Assembly (NCBI GenBank): GCA_050258235.1
Contig: JBLMYK010000210.1
Location: 1-32,702 of the forward strand
Origin: JAKOQB01 sp050258235
GTDB lineage: Bacteria; Pseudomonadota; Gammaproteobacteria; Burkholderiales; Burkholderiaceae_F
Direction of reading: 5' to 3'
Length of the DNA stretch: 32,702 bases
Positions 7,838-15,160 of this stretch are shown here, one piece after another. Every line of letters begins with the position of its first letter. Positions within the stretch are counted from its first letter, which is position 1. The notes beneath the pieces are model-generated. The model saw only the letters and a program-made list of their open reading frames with translations. It did no database searches and was not told where the DNA came from. The position numbers and the translations under genes are program-made.

Positions 7838-8956
7838 TCAGTTCACCGGCGTCTTCTTGCCGCCCGGGTAGCTGTAAAGCGTCGTCGCCGCGTTCACCAG
7901 TTCACCGGTCGGGTCGAACTGGACCTTGGTCGTCACCCCGTCCATCTGCAATTTCGCCAGGCACGGCAGGTACTTGGCGGGCTCGATGGAGTTGCACTTC
8001 TGCATCGCGGTGGCAAGCGCCGTTACCCCGTCATACACGTAAGGGGCATAGACCTGGATCTGGTCCTTGAACTTCGCTTCGAAGCGCTGCTTGAATTCCT
8101 TGCCCTTCGGCATCTTGTCCAGCGACGAGCCGCCTTCTGCGCAGAACACTTTGTTGTTGGCCGCGTCGCCCGCGAGTTTCGCCAGTTCAACCGTGCAGAT
8201 GCCGTCGCCGCCCATGAACGCCGCGTCCATACCGAGTTGCTTCATCTGCCGAAGCATCGGGCCGGCTTGCGCGTCCATGCCACCGTAGAAGACCACGTCA
8301 GGCTTCTTGTCCTTGATCGACGTCAGGATCGCGTTGAAGTCGGTCGCCTTGTCATTGGTGAACTGGCGCGACACGACCTCGGCGCCGTTCTGCTTGGCGA
8401 CTTTCTCGAAGATGTCCGCCACACCTTGCCCGTACGCGGTGCGGTCGTCGATCACGGCAACCTTCTTGGCCTTCAGCGTCTTCGTTGCATAAGTGGCCGT
8501 CGCCGCGCCGAGTGCGTTGTCATTCGCCAGGATGCGGAACGCGGTCTTGAATCCCTGCTGCGTGTACTTCGGATTGGTCGCCGACGGCGTGATCTGCGGG
8601 ATGCCGGCATCGAAGTAGATCTTCGAGGCCGGAATCGTGGTGCCCGAATTCAGGTGTCCGACGACGCCATTTACCTTCTGGTCGACCAGCTTCTGCGCGA
8701 CGATCGCGCCCTGCTTTGGATCCGCCGCGTCGTCTTCACTGATCAGCACGAACTTGACCTTCTTGCCGCCGATCGTCATGTGCTTCGCGTTCAGATCCTC
8801 GATCGCCATGATCGCGCCACGCTCGTTGTCCTTGCCGTAGTGCGCCTGCGGCCCGGACAGCGGTGCGACATGACCTATCTTGACTTCGACTTCCTGCGCT
8901 GCCGCGGTCCCCGCGAACAGCGCGCCAACTGCGACTCCAAGCAATGCCTTCCTCAT
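7838..8956 (-). CDS. livK: Branched-chain amino acid ABC transporter periplasmic binding protein
   Basis: This 372-residue periplasmic type-I binding protein is of the Leu/Ile/Val-binding (LivK/LivJ) family. It opens with a signal peptide (residues 1-20, MRKALLGVAVGALFAGTAAA) with probable cleavage before Q21. It continues with IGHVAPLSGPQAHYGKDNE, the family start, and VVGHLNSGTTIPAS in the ligand-binding lobe. ATG 8956 has AGGAG six bases upstream. No permease (livHM) or ATPase (livGF) gene lies nearby, so this is an orphan binding protein feeding a transporter elsewhere, which is frequent in betaproteobacteria. The exact ligand (branched-chain amino acids, urea, amides or aromatics) cannot be settled by sequence. 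Confidence 0.93.
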   Translation of the reverse strand: MRKALLGVAVGALFAGTAAAQEVEVKIGHVAPLSGPQAHYGKDNERGAIMAIEDLNAKHMTIGGKKVKFVLISEDDAADPKQGAIVAQKLVDQKVNGVVGHLNSGTTIPASKIYFDAGIPQITPSATNPKYTQQGFKTAFRILANDNALGAATATYATKTLKAKKVAVIDDRTAYGQGVADIFEKVAKQNGAEVVSRQFTNDKATDFNAILTSIKDKKPDVVFYGGMDAQAGPMLRQMKQLGMDAAFMGGDGICTVELAKLAGDAANNKVFCAEGGSSLDKMPKGKEFKQRFEAKFKDQIQVYAPYVYDGVTALATAMQKCNSIEPAKYLPCLAKLQMDGVTTKVQFDPTGELVNAATTLYSYPGGKKTPVN

Positions 8957-9033
8957 CCTTGTCTCCTGTCTGAAGTCCGGAGACGGCCCCCGGAACCGTG
9001 GAACTTTAGCACCCCTCCTGCCTGCCGCGCCAT

Positions 9034-9513
9034 CTAGAGGATCAGCGCGGCAACGAAGACGCCGACCATCACGAACACGATGGCAATCTTGACCACCGTT
9101 GCCGCAAGCAGGCCAACCCAGCTGGCAAGGCCGACCCGCCCGGCGCGCAGCGCGTCCCTCCGCGCGATCAGCTCTCCCACGAAGGCGCCGACCAGTGGCA
9201 GGAACACCACGCCGATCAATCCGGTGAATACGCCAGCCAGGGTCCCGATCGCCGCACCCACGATCCCCAGCCGACTCGCCCCGACCCGCTGCGCAGAAAG
9301 GGCGGCGGCAAGGTAGTCGACCAGCAGGCCGATCAGCGCAAGGGCACCGAGCGCCCCGACCGTCCAGCCTGAAATACGGGCGAAATTCTCCGCCCAGGCG
9401 GCCAGCAAGATGCCGCCGAAGACGAACGCCACACCCGGCAGGGCCGGCAACACCGTGCCGATGACGCCGACAGCAATCATCCCTACGGCAATGACCCAAA
9501 GGACGGTCGTCAA
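9034..9513 (-). CDS. DUF456 family integral membrane protein
   Basis: This 159-residue, very hydrophobic protein has Gly-rich membrane segments at about 5-38, 49-70, 80-113 and 132-157. It contains the DUF456 signature GVIGTVLPALPGV (16-28) and a later glycine-rich repeat of it (GVFTGLIGVVFLPLVGAFVGE). Its function is unknown; the glycine-zipper helices suggest a small transporter or a membrane-remodelling protein. The start is TTG 9513-9511, supported by AGGAGG nine bases upstream; no ATG or GTG is available. livK lies 77 bases downstream and may be transcribed with it or from its own promoter. dnaB ends 68 bases upstream. Confidence 0.88.
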   Translation of the reverse strand: MTTVLWVIAVGMIAVGVIGTVLPALPGVAFVFGGILLAAWAENFARISGWTVGALGALALIGLLVDYLAAALSAQRVGASRLGIVGAAIGTLAGVFTGLIGVVFLPLVGAFVGELIARRDALRAGRVGLASWVGLLAATVVKIAIVFVMVGVFVAALIL

Positions 9514-9581
9514 TGGACCTGGCCTCCTTTCCCAACGACGGATGCAGGGGCGCCCCGCGTCGCGGGCGACGGCGAATTTGA

Positions 9582-10967
9582 TCAGTATGCCGAGGCGCTG
9601 AAACCCTGGGCCAGATTGTCGAAGCGCGTATTTTCGCCGGCGAAGCGCAGGTTTACCCGCCCGGTTGGCCCATTGCGCTGCTTCAGGATCAGGACTTCCG
9701 CCACGCCCTTGTCGGTCGTGTCGGGGTTGTAGAACTCCTCGCGATAAAGCGCGAAGATCACGTCGGCGTCCTGCTCGATCGCGCCGGACTCGCGCAGGTC
9801 GGACATCACCGGGCGCTTGTCAGTGCGCTGCTCAACGGTGCGATTCAGCTGCGACAGCGCCACCACCGGCACCTGCAGTTCCTTGGCCAGCGCCTTCAGC
9901 GACCGCGATATCTCTGAAATCTCGGTTGCGCGGTTTTCGCCCGTGCTCGCCGCCGACATCAGCTGCAGGTAATCGATCACGATCAACCCGAGCTTGCCGC
10001 AGGTGCGCGCCAGTCGCCGCGCGCGCGCACGCAGCTCGAGCGCGTTCAGCGCGGGCGTCTCGTCGATGAAAAGCTGGGCGTCGTGCATTTCGCGGATCGC
10101 CTCGGTCAATTTCGGCCAGTCGCCGTCCTCCAGGCGGCCCGTACGCAGGCGCTGCTGATTGATGCGGCCAACCGAGCTGAGCATCCGCAGCGCCAGCTGT
10201 CCCGCTCCCATTTCCATCGAGAACACCGCGACCGGCAGTCCCTGCTTGATGGCGACGTGCTCTGCGATATTCAGTGCATACGCCGTCTTACCCATCGAGG
10301 GCCGGCCAGCCACGACAATCAGATCTCCCGGTTGCAGTCCGGAAGTCATGCGATCGATGTCGGCGAACCCGGTCGGCACGCCGGTCACATCGGAGGGATT
10401 TGCCCGCTCGAACAGTTCCTGGATCCGCTCGACCACCTTGGTCAGCAGGGGTTCCATTTCGACGAAGCCCTGCCGCCCGCGCGCGCCTTCCTCGGCGATC
10501 TGGAAGACCTTCGATTCGGCTTCGTCCAGAATGGTCTTGGTTTCCTTGCCCTGCGGATTCAGCGCCGTGGTCGCAATCTCGTCGCCAACCGACACCAGTC
10601 GTCGCAGGACCGCGCGGTCGCGCACGATCTCCCCGTAGCGGCGGATGTTTGCCGCCGATGGCGTGTTCTGAGCAAGGGAGTTCAGGTAGGCGAGGCCGCC
10701 CGCGTCGTCCGCCTTGCCCGCCGTCTGCAACGATTCGAAGACGGTAACCGCATCGGCCGGCCGCGACTGATCGATCAACCGGCTGATGTGCTGGAAGATC
10801 AGGCGATGGTCGTGGCGATAGAAGTCCTCCGCCCGCACCATGTCGGCGATGCGATCCCATGCCGCGTTGTCCAGCAGCAGTCCGCCAAGGACCGACTGTT
10901 CGGCCTCGATCGAATGCGGCGGCGTGCGGACCGAAGCGAGTTGCGGGTCCGCGATCGGAGAATTCAT
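9582..10967 (-). CDS. dnaB: Replicative DNA helicase DnaB
   Basis: This 461-residue hexameric helicase unwinds DNA at the replication fork. The N-terminal DnaG-interacting domain begins at PPHSIEAEQSVLGGLL (16-31), and a linker helix leads to the RecA-like motor with Walker A GRPSMGKT (221-228) and Walker B LIVIDYLQLM (328-337). Length is standard and there is no intein. It follows rplI after 70 bases, the usual last gene of the rpsF-priB-rpsR-rplI-dnaB cluster. The start at ATG 10967 gives the expected N-terminus. A GC-rich imperfect hairpin lies after the stop (9551-9568), without a T-run. Confidence 0.97.
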   Translation of the reverse strand: MNSPIADPQLASVRTPPHSIEAEQSVLGGLLLDNAAWDRIADMVRAEDFYRHDHRLIFQHISRLIDQSRPADAVTVFESLQTAGKADDAGGLAYLNSLAQNTPSAANIRRYGEIVRDRAVLRRLVSVGDEIATTALNPQGKETKTILDEAESKVFQIAEEGARGRQGFVEMEPLLTKVVERIQELFERANPSDVTGVPTGFADIDRMTSGLQPGDLIVVAGRPSMGKTAYALNIAEHVAIKQGLPVAVFSMEMGAGQLALRMLSSVGRINQQRLRTGRLEDGDWPKLTEAIREMHDAQLFIDETPALNALELRARARRLARTCGKLGLIVIDYLQLMSAASTGENRATEISEISRSLKALAKELQVPVVALSQLNRTVEQRTDKRPVMSDLRESGAIEQDADVIFALYREEFYNPDTTDKGVAEVLILKQRNGPTGRVNLRFAGENTRFDNLAQGFSASAY

Positions 10968-11037
10968 GAGGTCCGGCGTTGAGGATTCGGCGTCGGACGC
11001 ATGTCACGCCCGACGCTCAACGCGGAACATTACCGCA

Positions 11038-11490
11038 TCACTGCGATTCGCCGACTACGGTCACGGTGATTTCAGCGAGCACGTCGCTGTGCAGTGCGAC
11101 CGTCAGATGGTGTTCGCCGATCGTCTTCAGCGGCCCGGTCGGCATGCGGACATGCCCCTTGGCCACGTGGAATCCCTGCTTGTTCAGGGCTTCGGCGATG
11201 TCGAAGTTCGTGACCGACCCGAACAGTCGTCCGTCCACTCCCGCCTTGGCGGTGAGCTGGATCTTCTGTCCGTTCAGTCGCTCGCCTTCGGTCTGTGCGG
11301 CGGCGAGCTTGTCGGCCTGCGCCTTCTCGAGTTCTGCGCGCCGCCCTTCGAAGTCCTTGATCGCCGCCTCGGTGGCACGCTTTGCCTTGCCCTGCGGGAT
11401 CAGGTAGTTGCGCGCGTAGCCCTCCTTGACCTTGACCACGTCACCGAGACCGCCGAGGTTGACGACCTTTTCGAGCAGGATAACTTGCAT
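11038..11490 (-). CDS. rplI: 50S ribosomal protein bL9
   Basis: This 150-residue protein has the bL9 layout: an N-terminal rRNA-binding domain starting MQVILLEKVVNLGGLGDVVKV with the VKEGYARNYLIP motif, a long connecting helix (about 40-75), and a C-terminal domain ending in ITVTVVGE. It binds the base of the L1 stalk and helps keep the reading frame. ATG 11490 is preceded by a strong GAGGAGG. The rpsR stop is 15 bases upstream. The 70-base gap to dnaB contains a 7-bp inverted repeat (10990-10996 with 11010-11016) of unknown meaning. Confidence 0.98.
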   Translation of the reverse strand: MQVILLEKVVNLGGLGDVVKVKEGYARNYLIPQGKAKRATEAAIKDFEGRRAELEKAQADKLAAAQTEGERLNGQKIQLTAKAGVDGRLFGSVTNFDIAEALNKQGFHVAKGHVRMPTGPLKTIGEHHLTVALHSDVLAEITVTVVGESQ

Positions 11491-11505
11491 CTCGTCCTCC
11501 TCGCC

Positions 11506-11799
11506 TCAATGGTTGTCCGAATACGGCAGCAGCGCGAGGAAGCGCGCGCGCTTGATCGCCGTATCGAGCTGACGCTGGTAATGCGCTTTGGTGCCAGTCA
11601 GGCGTGCCGGCATGATCTTGCCGTTGTCGAGAATGAAGTCCCGCAGCGTCTCGATGTCCTTGTAGTCGATCTGCTCGACCTTCTCGACGGTGAAGCGGCA
11701 GAACTTCTTGCGCTTGAACAGCGCGTTCTGCTGCTGGCCGCGCCGGCCGGTCGGCTTGCCCTTTCCCCTTCCCTTGCCCCTGCTTGGTCCGGTTGCCAT
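11506..11799 (-). CDS. rpsR: 30S ribosomal protein bS18
   Basis: This 97-residue protein contains the bS18 core NALFKRKKFCRFT, IDYKDIETLRDFI, GKIMPARLTGTKAHYQRQL and IKRARFLALLPY, and it forms a dimer with bS6 on the platform of the small subunit. The start is ATG 11799, chosen because AAGGAG lies seven bases upstream; the frame is open further upstream but only into priB. The N-terminus is a basic Gly/Lys/Arg extension (about residues 7-28, repeated GKG/RGK units) that the 75-residue E. coli protein lacks. The priB stop is one base upstream, so the ribosome-binding site lies inside priB. Confidence 0.97.
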   Translation of the reverse strand: MATGPSRGKGRGKGKPTGRRGQQQNALFKRKKFCRFTVEKVEQIDYKDIETLRDFILDNGKIMPARLTGTKAHYQRQLDTAIKRARFLALLPYSDNH

Positions 11800-11800
11800 C

Positions 11801-12100
11801 TCAAACTCCTTGATCCAATCCAAATTCGTTGATGTGAAGCACCAAGCGCCGTGATCGCCGGCTGCGCGGTGCGAGGAATCCCGTCAGGTTGAGTCGCACA
11901 CCCAGGTCGATCCGTGCCAGACGCAGTGCCACCTCACCCATCGCGATCGCGTCGAGCTCGAACTGCAGCGTCCGCTCGGCTCCGGCTTCGGCCACGTTGC
12001 CCTGATACGCGAGGCTCAGTTCCAGTACCCCGACGCCGGCCGGCGTATAGCGCAGATCAGAGCGAGCGGCGATCGCGGCGATGAGCTGAACTCGATTCAA
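11801..12100 (-). CDS. priB: Primosomal replication protein N, PriB
   Basis: This 99-residue single-stranded DNA-binding OB-fold protein takes part in PriA-dependent replication restart. The N-terminal LRYTPAGVGVLELSL and the C-terminal LTGFLAPRSRRSRRLVLHINEF are the characteristic PriB segments. Its position between rpsF and rpsR is diagnostic for beta- and gammaproteobacteria. No ATG fits; the TTG at 12100-12098 gives the expected MNRV-type N-terminus, 20 bases after the rpsF stop, with only a weak GGCGAG upstream. Low translation relative to the flanking ribosomal genes would be in keeping with that. Confidence 0.92.
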   Translation of the reverse strand: MNRVQLIAAIAARSDLRYTPAGVGVLELSLAYQGNVAEAGAERTLQFELDAIAMGEVALRLARIDLGVRLNLTGFLAPRSRRSRRLVLHINEFGLDQGV

Positions 12101-12120
12101 TCGCTCGCCGGTTCGCGTCG

Positions 12121-12486
12121 CTAGGCTGCCGCCTGCTCGGCCGCGGCCTTCTTCGCCTCTTCACGCTCGACCACCCTCATCATCGGCGACGGGGTGATTT
12201 CGGCTTTCTTCATACCGACCGTGAGGTGCCGCAGTACGGCATCGTTGTAGCGAAAGCCGTGTTCGAGTTCATCGAGTGTGGCCTTGCCGCACTCGATGTT
12301 CAGCAACACGTAGTGCGCCTTGACGAGCTTTTCGATCGGGTAGGCGAGCTGGCGGCGGCCCCAGTCTTCAACGCGATGAACCTTGCCGCCCTGGCCGGTG
12401 ACCAGCGCCTTGTAGCGCTCGACCATCGCCGGCACCTGCTCGCTCTGGTCCGGGTGGACGATGAAGCAGATTTCGTAGTGACGCAT
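12121..12486 (-). CDS. rpsF: 30S ribosomal protein bS6
   Basis: This 121-residue protein begins MRHYEICFIVHPDQSEQV and contains RVEDWGRRQLAYPIEKLVKAHYV, the bS6 signature, followed by a charged Ala/Glu/Lys tail (about 103-121). It binds bS18 and the central domain of 16S rRNA. ATG 12486 is preceded by AAGGAG with a 5-base spacer. It is the first gene of the rpsF-priB-rpsR-rplI-dnaB run, with a candidate promoter at 12555-12584 and a leader hairpin at 12507-12534. Confidence 0.98.
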   Translation of the reverse strand: MRHYEICFIVHPDQSEQVPAMVERYKALVTGQGGKVHRVEDWGRRQLAYPIEKLVKAHYVLLNIECGKATLDELEHGFRYNDAVLRHLTVGMKKAEITPSPMMRVVEREEAKKAAAEQAAA

Positions 12487-12506
12487 TCGCTCTCCTTATG
12501 GGTAAA

Positions 12507-12534
12507 GCCACCCCGAGCGTCGTTCGAGTGTGGC
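12507..12534 (-). promoter_or_regulatory. Hairpin in the rpsF leader, possible S6:S18 autoregulatory element
   Basis: The leader between the candidate promoter and the rpsF Shine-Dalgarno contains a 5-bp outer stem (GCCAC with GTGGC) closing an 18-base imperfect inner arm. Many bacteria carry a leader RNA that binds the S6:S18 complex and represses this operon; its place here fits. I could not confirm the conserved bulge of the known motif by eye, so the assignment is tentative. Confidence 0.35.
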
Positions 12535-12554
12535 AAGGCATTGAAAAGTCTGCG

Positions 12555-12584
12555 ATTCTAACCGCAATCACATGCGCGAAGCAA
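12555..12584 (-). promoter_or_regulatory. Candidate sigma-70 promoter of the rpsF operon
   Basis: On the minus strand TTGCTT (12584-12579) and TAGAAT (12560-12555) are separated by 18 bases in the 118-base gap between the sirtuin gene and rpsF. The -10 matches consensus at five of six positions; the -35 is weak. Transcription would start near 12548, giving a leader of about 60 bases. The AT-rich patch stands out from the GC-rich surroundings. Confidence 0.55.
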
Positions 12585-12604
12585 AGCGTGTACGCCCGTC
12601 GCCG

Positions 12605-13345
12605 TCAGTCCGGCGCCAGCAGCGGCGGCAGCGCCTCGCCGGCCCGCGCACGGATGCAGACCTCGGCGATCGAATCCAGTTCACTGTCGTCCGGATTGAC
12701 GATCAGCACTCGCGCCCCGTGACGCCGAGCGGCGAGCGGCAGGCCGGCCGCGGGATAGACGAGTCCCGAGGTGCCGACGACGAGCATCGCGTCGGCGCCG
12801 GCAGCGGCCGCATCTGCACGCTCGAGCGCGGACGGATCGAGCATCTCGCCGAACCAGACCACGTCGGGGCGCAGCAGAGATCTGCAGCGTGGGCAGCGCG
12901 GCGGTTCCCCCGGCGGCAATTCCTCCGGACGGTCGAAAGTCAGTCCACATTCGCCGAAACACTTGCTGCGCAGAATGTTTCCGTGCAACTCGATCACGTC
13001 ATGACTGCCGGCACGCGCGTGCAGTCCGTCGACGTTCTGCGTGATCAGCGTGAATTGCTCGAAGCGCGCGGCGGCGGCCGCCAGTGCGCGGTGCGCTGCA
13101 TTCGGCTCGACCTCGCGCACACGCGCCCGGCGTGCCGCATACCAGCGCCATACCAATCCCGGATCGGCGCGAAACCCCTCCGGCGAGGCGAGCTGCACCG
13201 GATCGAATTTCGCCCAAAGACCGGTCTGCGCGTCGCGAAACGTCGGAATCCCGCTTTCTGCCGATACGCCGGCGCCGGTCAGCACGGCAATGCGCCTCGC
13301 CGTCGCCAGTATCTCGCGTGCCCGCACTATGCCGTTCGACGTCAA
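12605..13345 (-). CDS. NAD-dependent protein deacylase, sirtuin class III (CobB/SIRT5-like)
   Basis: This 246-residue sirtuin has the NAD-binding GAGVSAESGIPTFR (24-37), TQNVD (102-106), the catalytic H121 in ELHGN, and four zinc cysteines (C129, C133, C151, C154). The pair Y69 and R72 in WYAARR is the YxxR signature of class III enzymes, which prefer succinyl- or malonyl-lysine. The start is TTG 13345-13343: GGAGG lies seven bases upstream, inside the end of the AlkB-type gene, and the TTGA overlap with that gene's TGA indicates coupling. The frame is open further upstream, but only as a shadow. It is the last gene before the rpsF promoter region. Confidence 0.92.
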   Translation of the reverse strand: MTSNGIVRAREILATARRIAVLTGAGVSAESGIPTFRDAQTGLWAKFDPVQLASPEGFRADPGLVWRWYAARRARVREVEPNAAHRALAAAAARFEQFTLITQNVDGLHARAGSHDVIELHGNILRSKCFGECGLTFDRPEELPPGEPPRCPRCRSLLRPDVVWFGEMLDPSALERADAAAAGADAMLVVGTSGLVYPAAGLPLAARRHGARVLIVNPDDSELDSIAEVCIRARAGEALPPLLAPD

Positions 13346-14358
13346 GCGACGACCTCCTGTGGCAGCCGCGAATCCATCAAGGAGAACCACAGGGCCGGCA
13401 GCAACGCGACCGGCACCAGGGCCGGATAGCCCAGGGGCAGCCTTGGCGCAGCGGCCACGGACTGCAGCGCCTCGTACGGCTGCTGCATCCGGGCGTGATG
13501 GTCGGAATGCAGTTGCAGGTTGAACAGCATCCAGTTGCTGACCGTGAAATCGGCGCTCCACGAATGGCGTTCGTCGACTGGTTCGTAGCGGGCACCGACG
13601 CGACGGCGCACCAGACCGTAGTGCTCGATGTAGTTGACGACCTCCAGCAGGATCACCGCCCAGATTGCCTGCAGAAGGAAGAGCACGAGTCCGTTGGTCC
13701 CTCCCGCTCCGGCCGCCAGTACGGCGAGCCCGGCCGCCATCGCGGTACCGCTCAGGACCCAGTTCGATGCATGCCAGGCGGACCGCCGCAGGCGAGACAG
13801 CCTCATCGCCTCCAACTGCCAGGCGTGAGCGAAACTCCCGCAGGCCGATCGCAGGACAAATCGGTAGACGTTCATTCCTCGCGGCGCGGTTGCCGGATCC
13901 TCGAGCGTGGCGACACGCACGTGGTGACCGCGAACATGCTCGACGACGAAGTGGCCATAGGCGACACTGAGCAGAAGCACCTTGGCCAGCGTTCGATCAA
14001 GCGCGTTGGCGCGATGGCAGAGCTCGTGCGCGATCGTGATCCCGACCCCGCCCGTCACCGTGCCGACCGCGAGCGCAAACAGGACCAGTTCACTCCAGGA
14101 CAGCGACGGCGCCGTCAGAACGGCTGCGACCAGCACCACCGCCTGCAGCGGCACCTGTGCCCGCGGGATCCATCGCGCCAGCGCAGGGTGCACGCGAATG
14201 AACGGGTTCGGCGTGCGCGCCCCGACGGCTGCGTCGAGCAGGGGAATCACGAAGAACGTGATCACGAGCGGCATCCACGGCACGCCGAGCTTCAGCCATG
14301 CGAGCGGCATTGTGGTGAATAGCGCGAGAAATGCGATCGAGCCCAGCGCGACGAACAT
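13342..14358 (-). CDS. AlkB-type integral membrane alkane/fatty-acid hydroxylase
   Basis: This 338-residue membrane di-iron hydroxylase carries all the expected histidine motifs: HELCH (111-115), EHVRGHH (140-146), NYIEHYG (242-248) and LQLHSDHH (281-288), with hydrophobic spans between them. AlkB enzymes terminally hydroxylate medium-chain alkanes using rubredoxin and rubredoxin reductase; neither gene is in this window. The HYG motif favours alkane monooxygenase over a desaturase, but the substrate is unproven. It is shorter than classical AlkB (about 400). I start at ATG 14358, 31 bases after rlmB, although no Shine-Dalgarno is evident; a GTG at 14421 inside rlmB is an alternative. Its stop overlaps the sirtuin start. 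Confidence 0.88.
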   Translation of the reverse strand: MFVALGSIAFLALFTTMPLAWLKLGVPWMPLVITFFVIPLLDAAVGARTPNPFIRVHPALARWIPRAQVPLQAVVLVAAVLTAPSLSWSELVLFALAVGTVTGGVGITIAHELCHRANALDRTLAKVLLLSVAYGHFVVEHVRGHHVRVATLEDPATAPRGMNVYRFVLRSACGSFAHAWQLEAMRLSRLRRSAWHASNWVLSGTAMAAGLAVLAAGAGGTNGLVLFLLQAIWAVILLEVVNYIEHYGLVRRRVGARYEPVDERHSWSADFTVSNWMLFNLQLHSDHHARMQQPYEALQSVAAAPRLPLGYPALVPVALLPALWFSLMDSRLPQEVVA

Positions 14359-14389
14359 GCGGAAATCGTGCGCGTGAAAGTGGGCGGAT

Positions 14390-15151
14390 TCAAGCCGCGT
14401 CTGAACCTGCCGACACGGCACGCTGGCGGCGCGTCTCGAACAGGCACACGCCTGCCGCGACAGACACGTTCAGGCTTTCTACGTGGCCGGCCATCGGAAT
14501 GCGCGCCAGCCAGTCGCAGTGCTCGCGCGTCAGGCGACGCAGACCTTCCCCCTCTGCGCCCAGTGCCCAGGCAAGCGGACCGACCAGATCCAGGTCGTAA
14601 ATCAACCGGTCTGCGTCGCCGGCTGCGCCGGCGACCCAGACGCCGGCCTGCCTGACATCCTCCATGGCCCGCGCCAGGTTCGTGACCGCGACGAGCGGGA
14701 TTGCCTCGGCGGCGCCCGCCGCAGCCTTCGCGACGACCGGCGTCATCGCAGCTGACCGATCGCGTGGCACGATGACGGCATCGGCGCCGGCGGCGTCAGC
14801 GGTGCGCAGGCAAGCCCCAAGATTGCGCGGATCGGTCACGCCGTCCAGCAACAGGAGCAGCGTGTCCTTGCGCACGCCGGAGAGTACGTCGTCCAGCGTG
14901 CGCGCCTGCTGCGTGGGACAGCAGATCGCGACCACGCCCTGATGCGGCACGTCGCCCGCGAGCCCGCGCAGGCGCTGCACGTCCACCGCGATCACCCGGA
15001 TGCCAGCTGCCTGCGCCCGCTGCAGCAACTGCTGCATGCGCCGATCGTGCCGCCTGGCGTCCACATACAGCGCCTCGACGCTGTCGGCTGCCTGGCGCAA
15101 GCGGGCAGTGACGGCATGAAACCCGGCAATCGTCCGCTGGCTGTTGCTCAT
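14390..15151 (-). CDS. rlmB: 23S rRNA 2'-O-methyltransferase RlmB (Gm2251), SpoU family
   Basis: This 253-residue trefoil-knot (SPOUT) methyltransferase modifies G2251 of 23S rRNA in the P loop using S-adenosylmethionine. The N-terminal L30e-like substrate-binding domain (about 5-78, IAGFHAVTARL) is followed by motif 1 LDGVTDPRNLGACLRTADA (102-120), motif 2 ALGAEGEGLRRL (196-207) and motif 3 SLNVSVAAGVCLFE (226-239). It follows rnr by 9 bases, the common rnr-rlmB pair, so the exonuclease and the methylase are cotranscribed. Confidence 0.96.
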   Translation of the reverse strand: MSNSQRTIAGFHAVTARLRQAADSVEALYVDARRHDRRMQQLLQRAQAAGIRVIAVDVQRLRGLAGDVPHQGVVAICCPTQQARTLDDVLSGVRKDTLLLLLDGVTDPRNLGACLRTADAAGADAVIVPRDRSAAMTPVVAKAAAGAAEAIPLVAVTNLARAMEDVRQAGVWVAGAAGDADRLIYDLDLVGPLAWALGAEGEGLRRLTREHCDWLARIPMAGHVESLNVSVAAGVCLFETRRQRAVSAGSDAA

Positions 15152-15160
15152 GCCGATCCG

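Noticed and set aside
7838..9513. A complete branched-chain amino acid transport operon
   Set aside because: Only the binding protein is present; the neighbour is a DUF456 protein, not a permease or ATPase.
9551..9568. GC-rich imperfect hairpin after dnaB as a terminator
   Set aside because: The stem needs a bulge and no T-run follows; not enough to call a terminator.
10990..11016. 7-bp inverted repeat between rplI and dnaB
   Set aside because: Long 13-base loop and no T-run; may be chance, so not annotated as a separate element.
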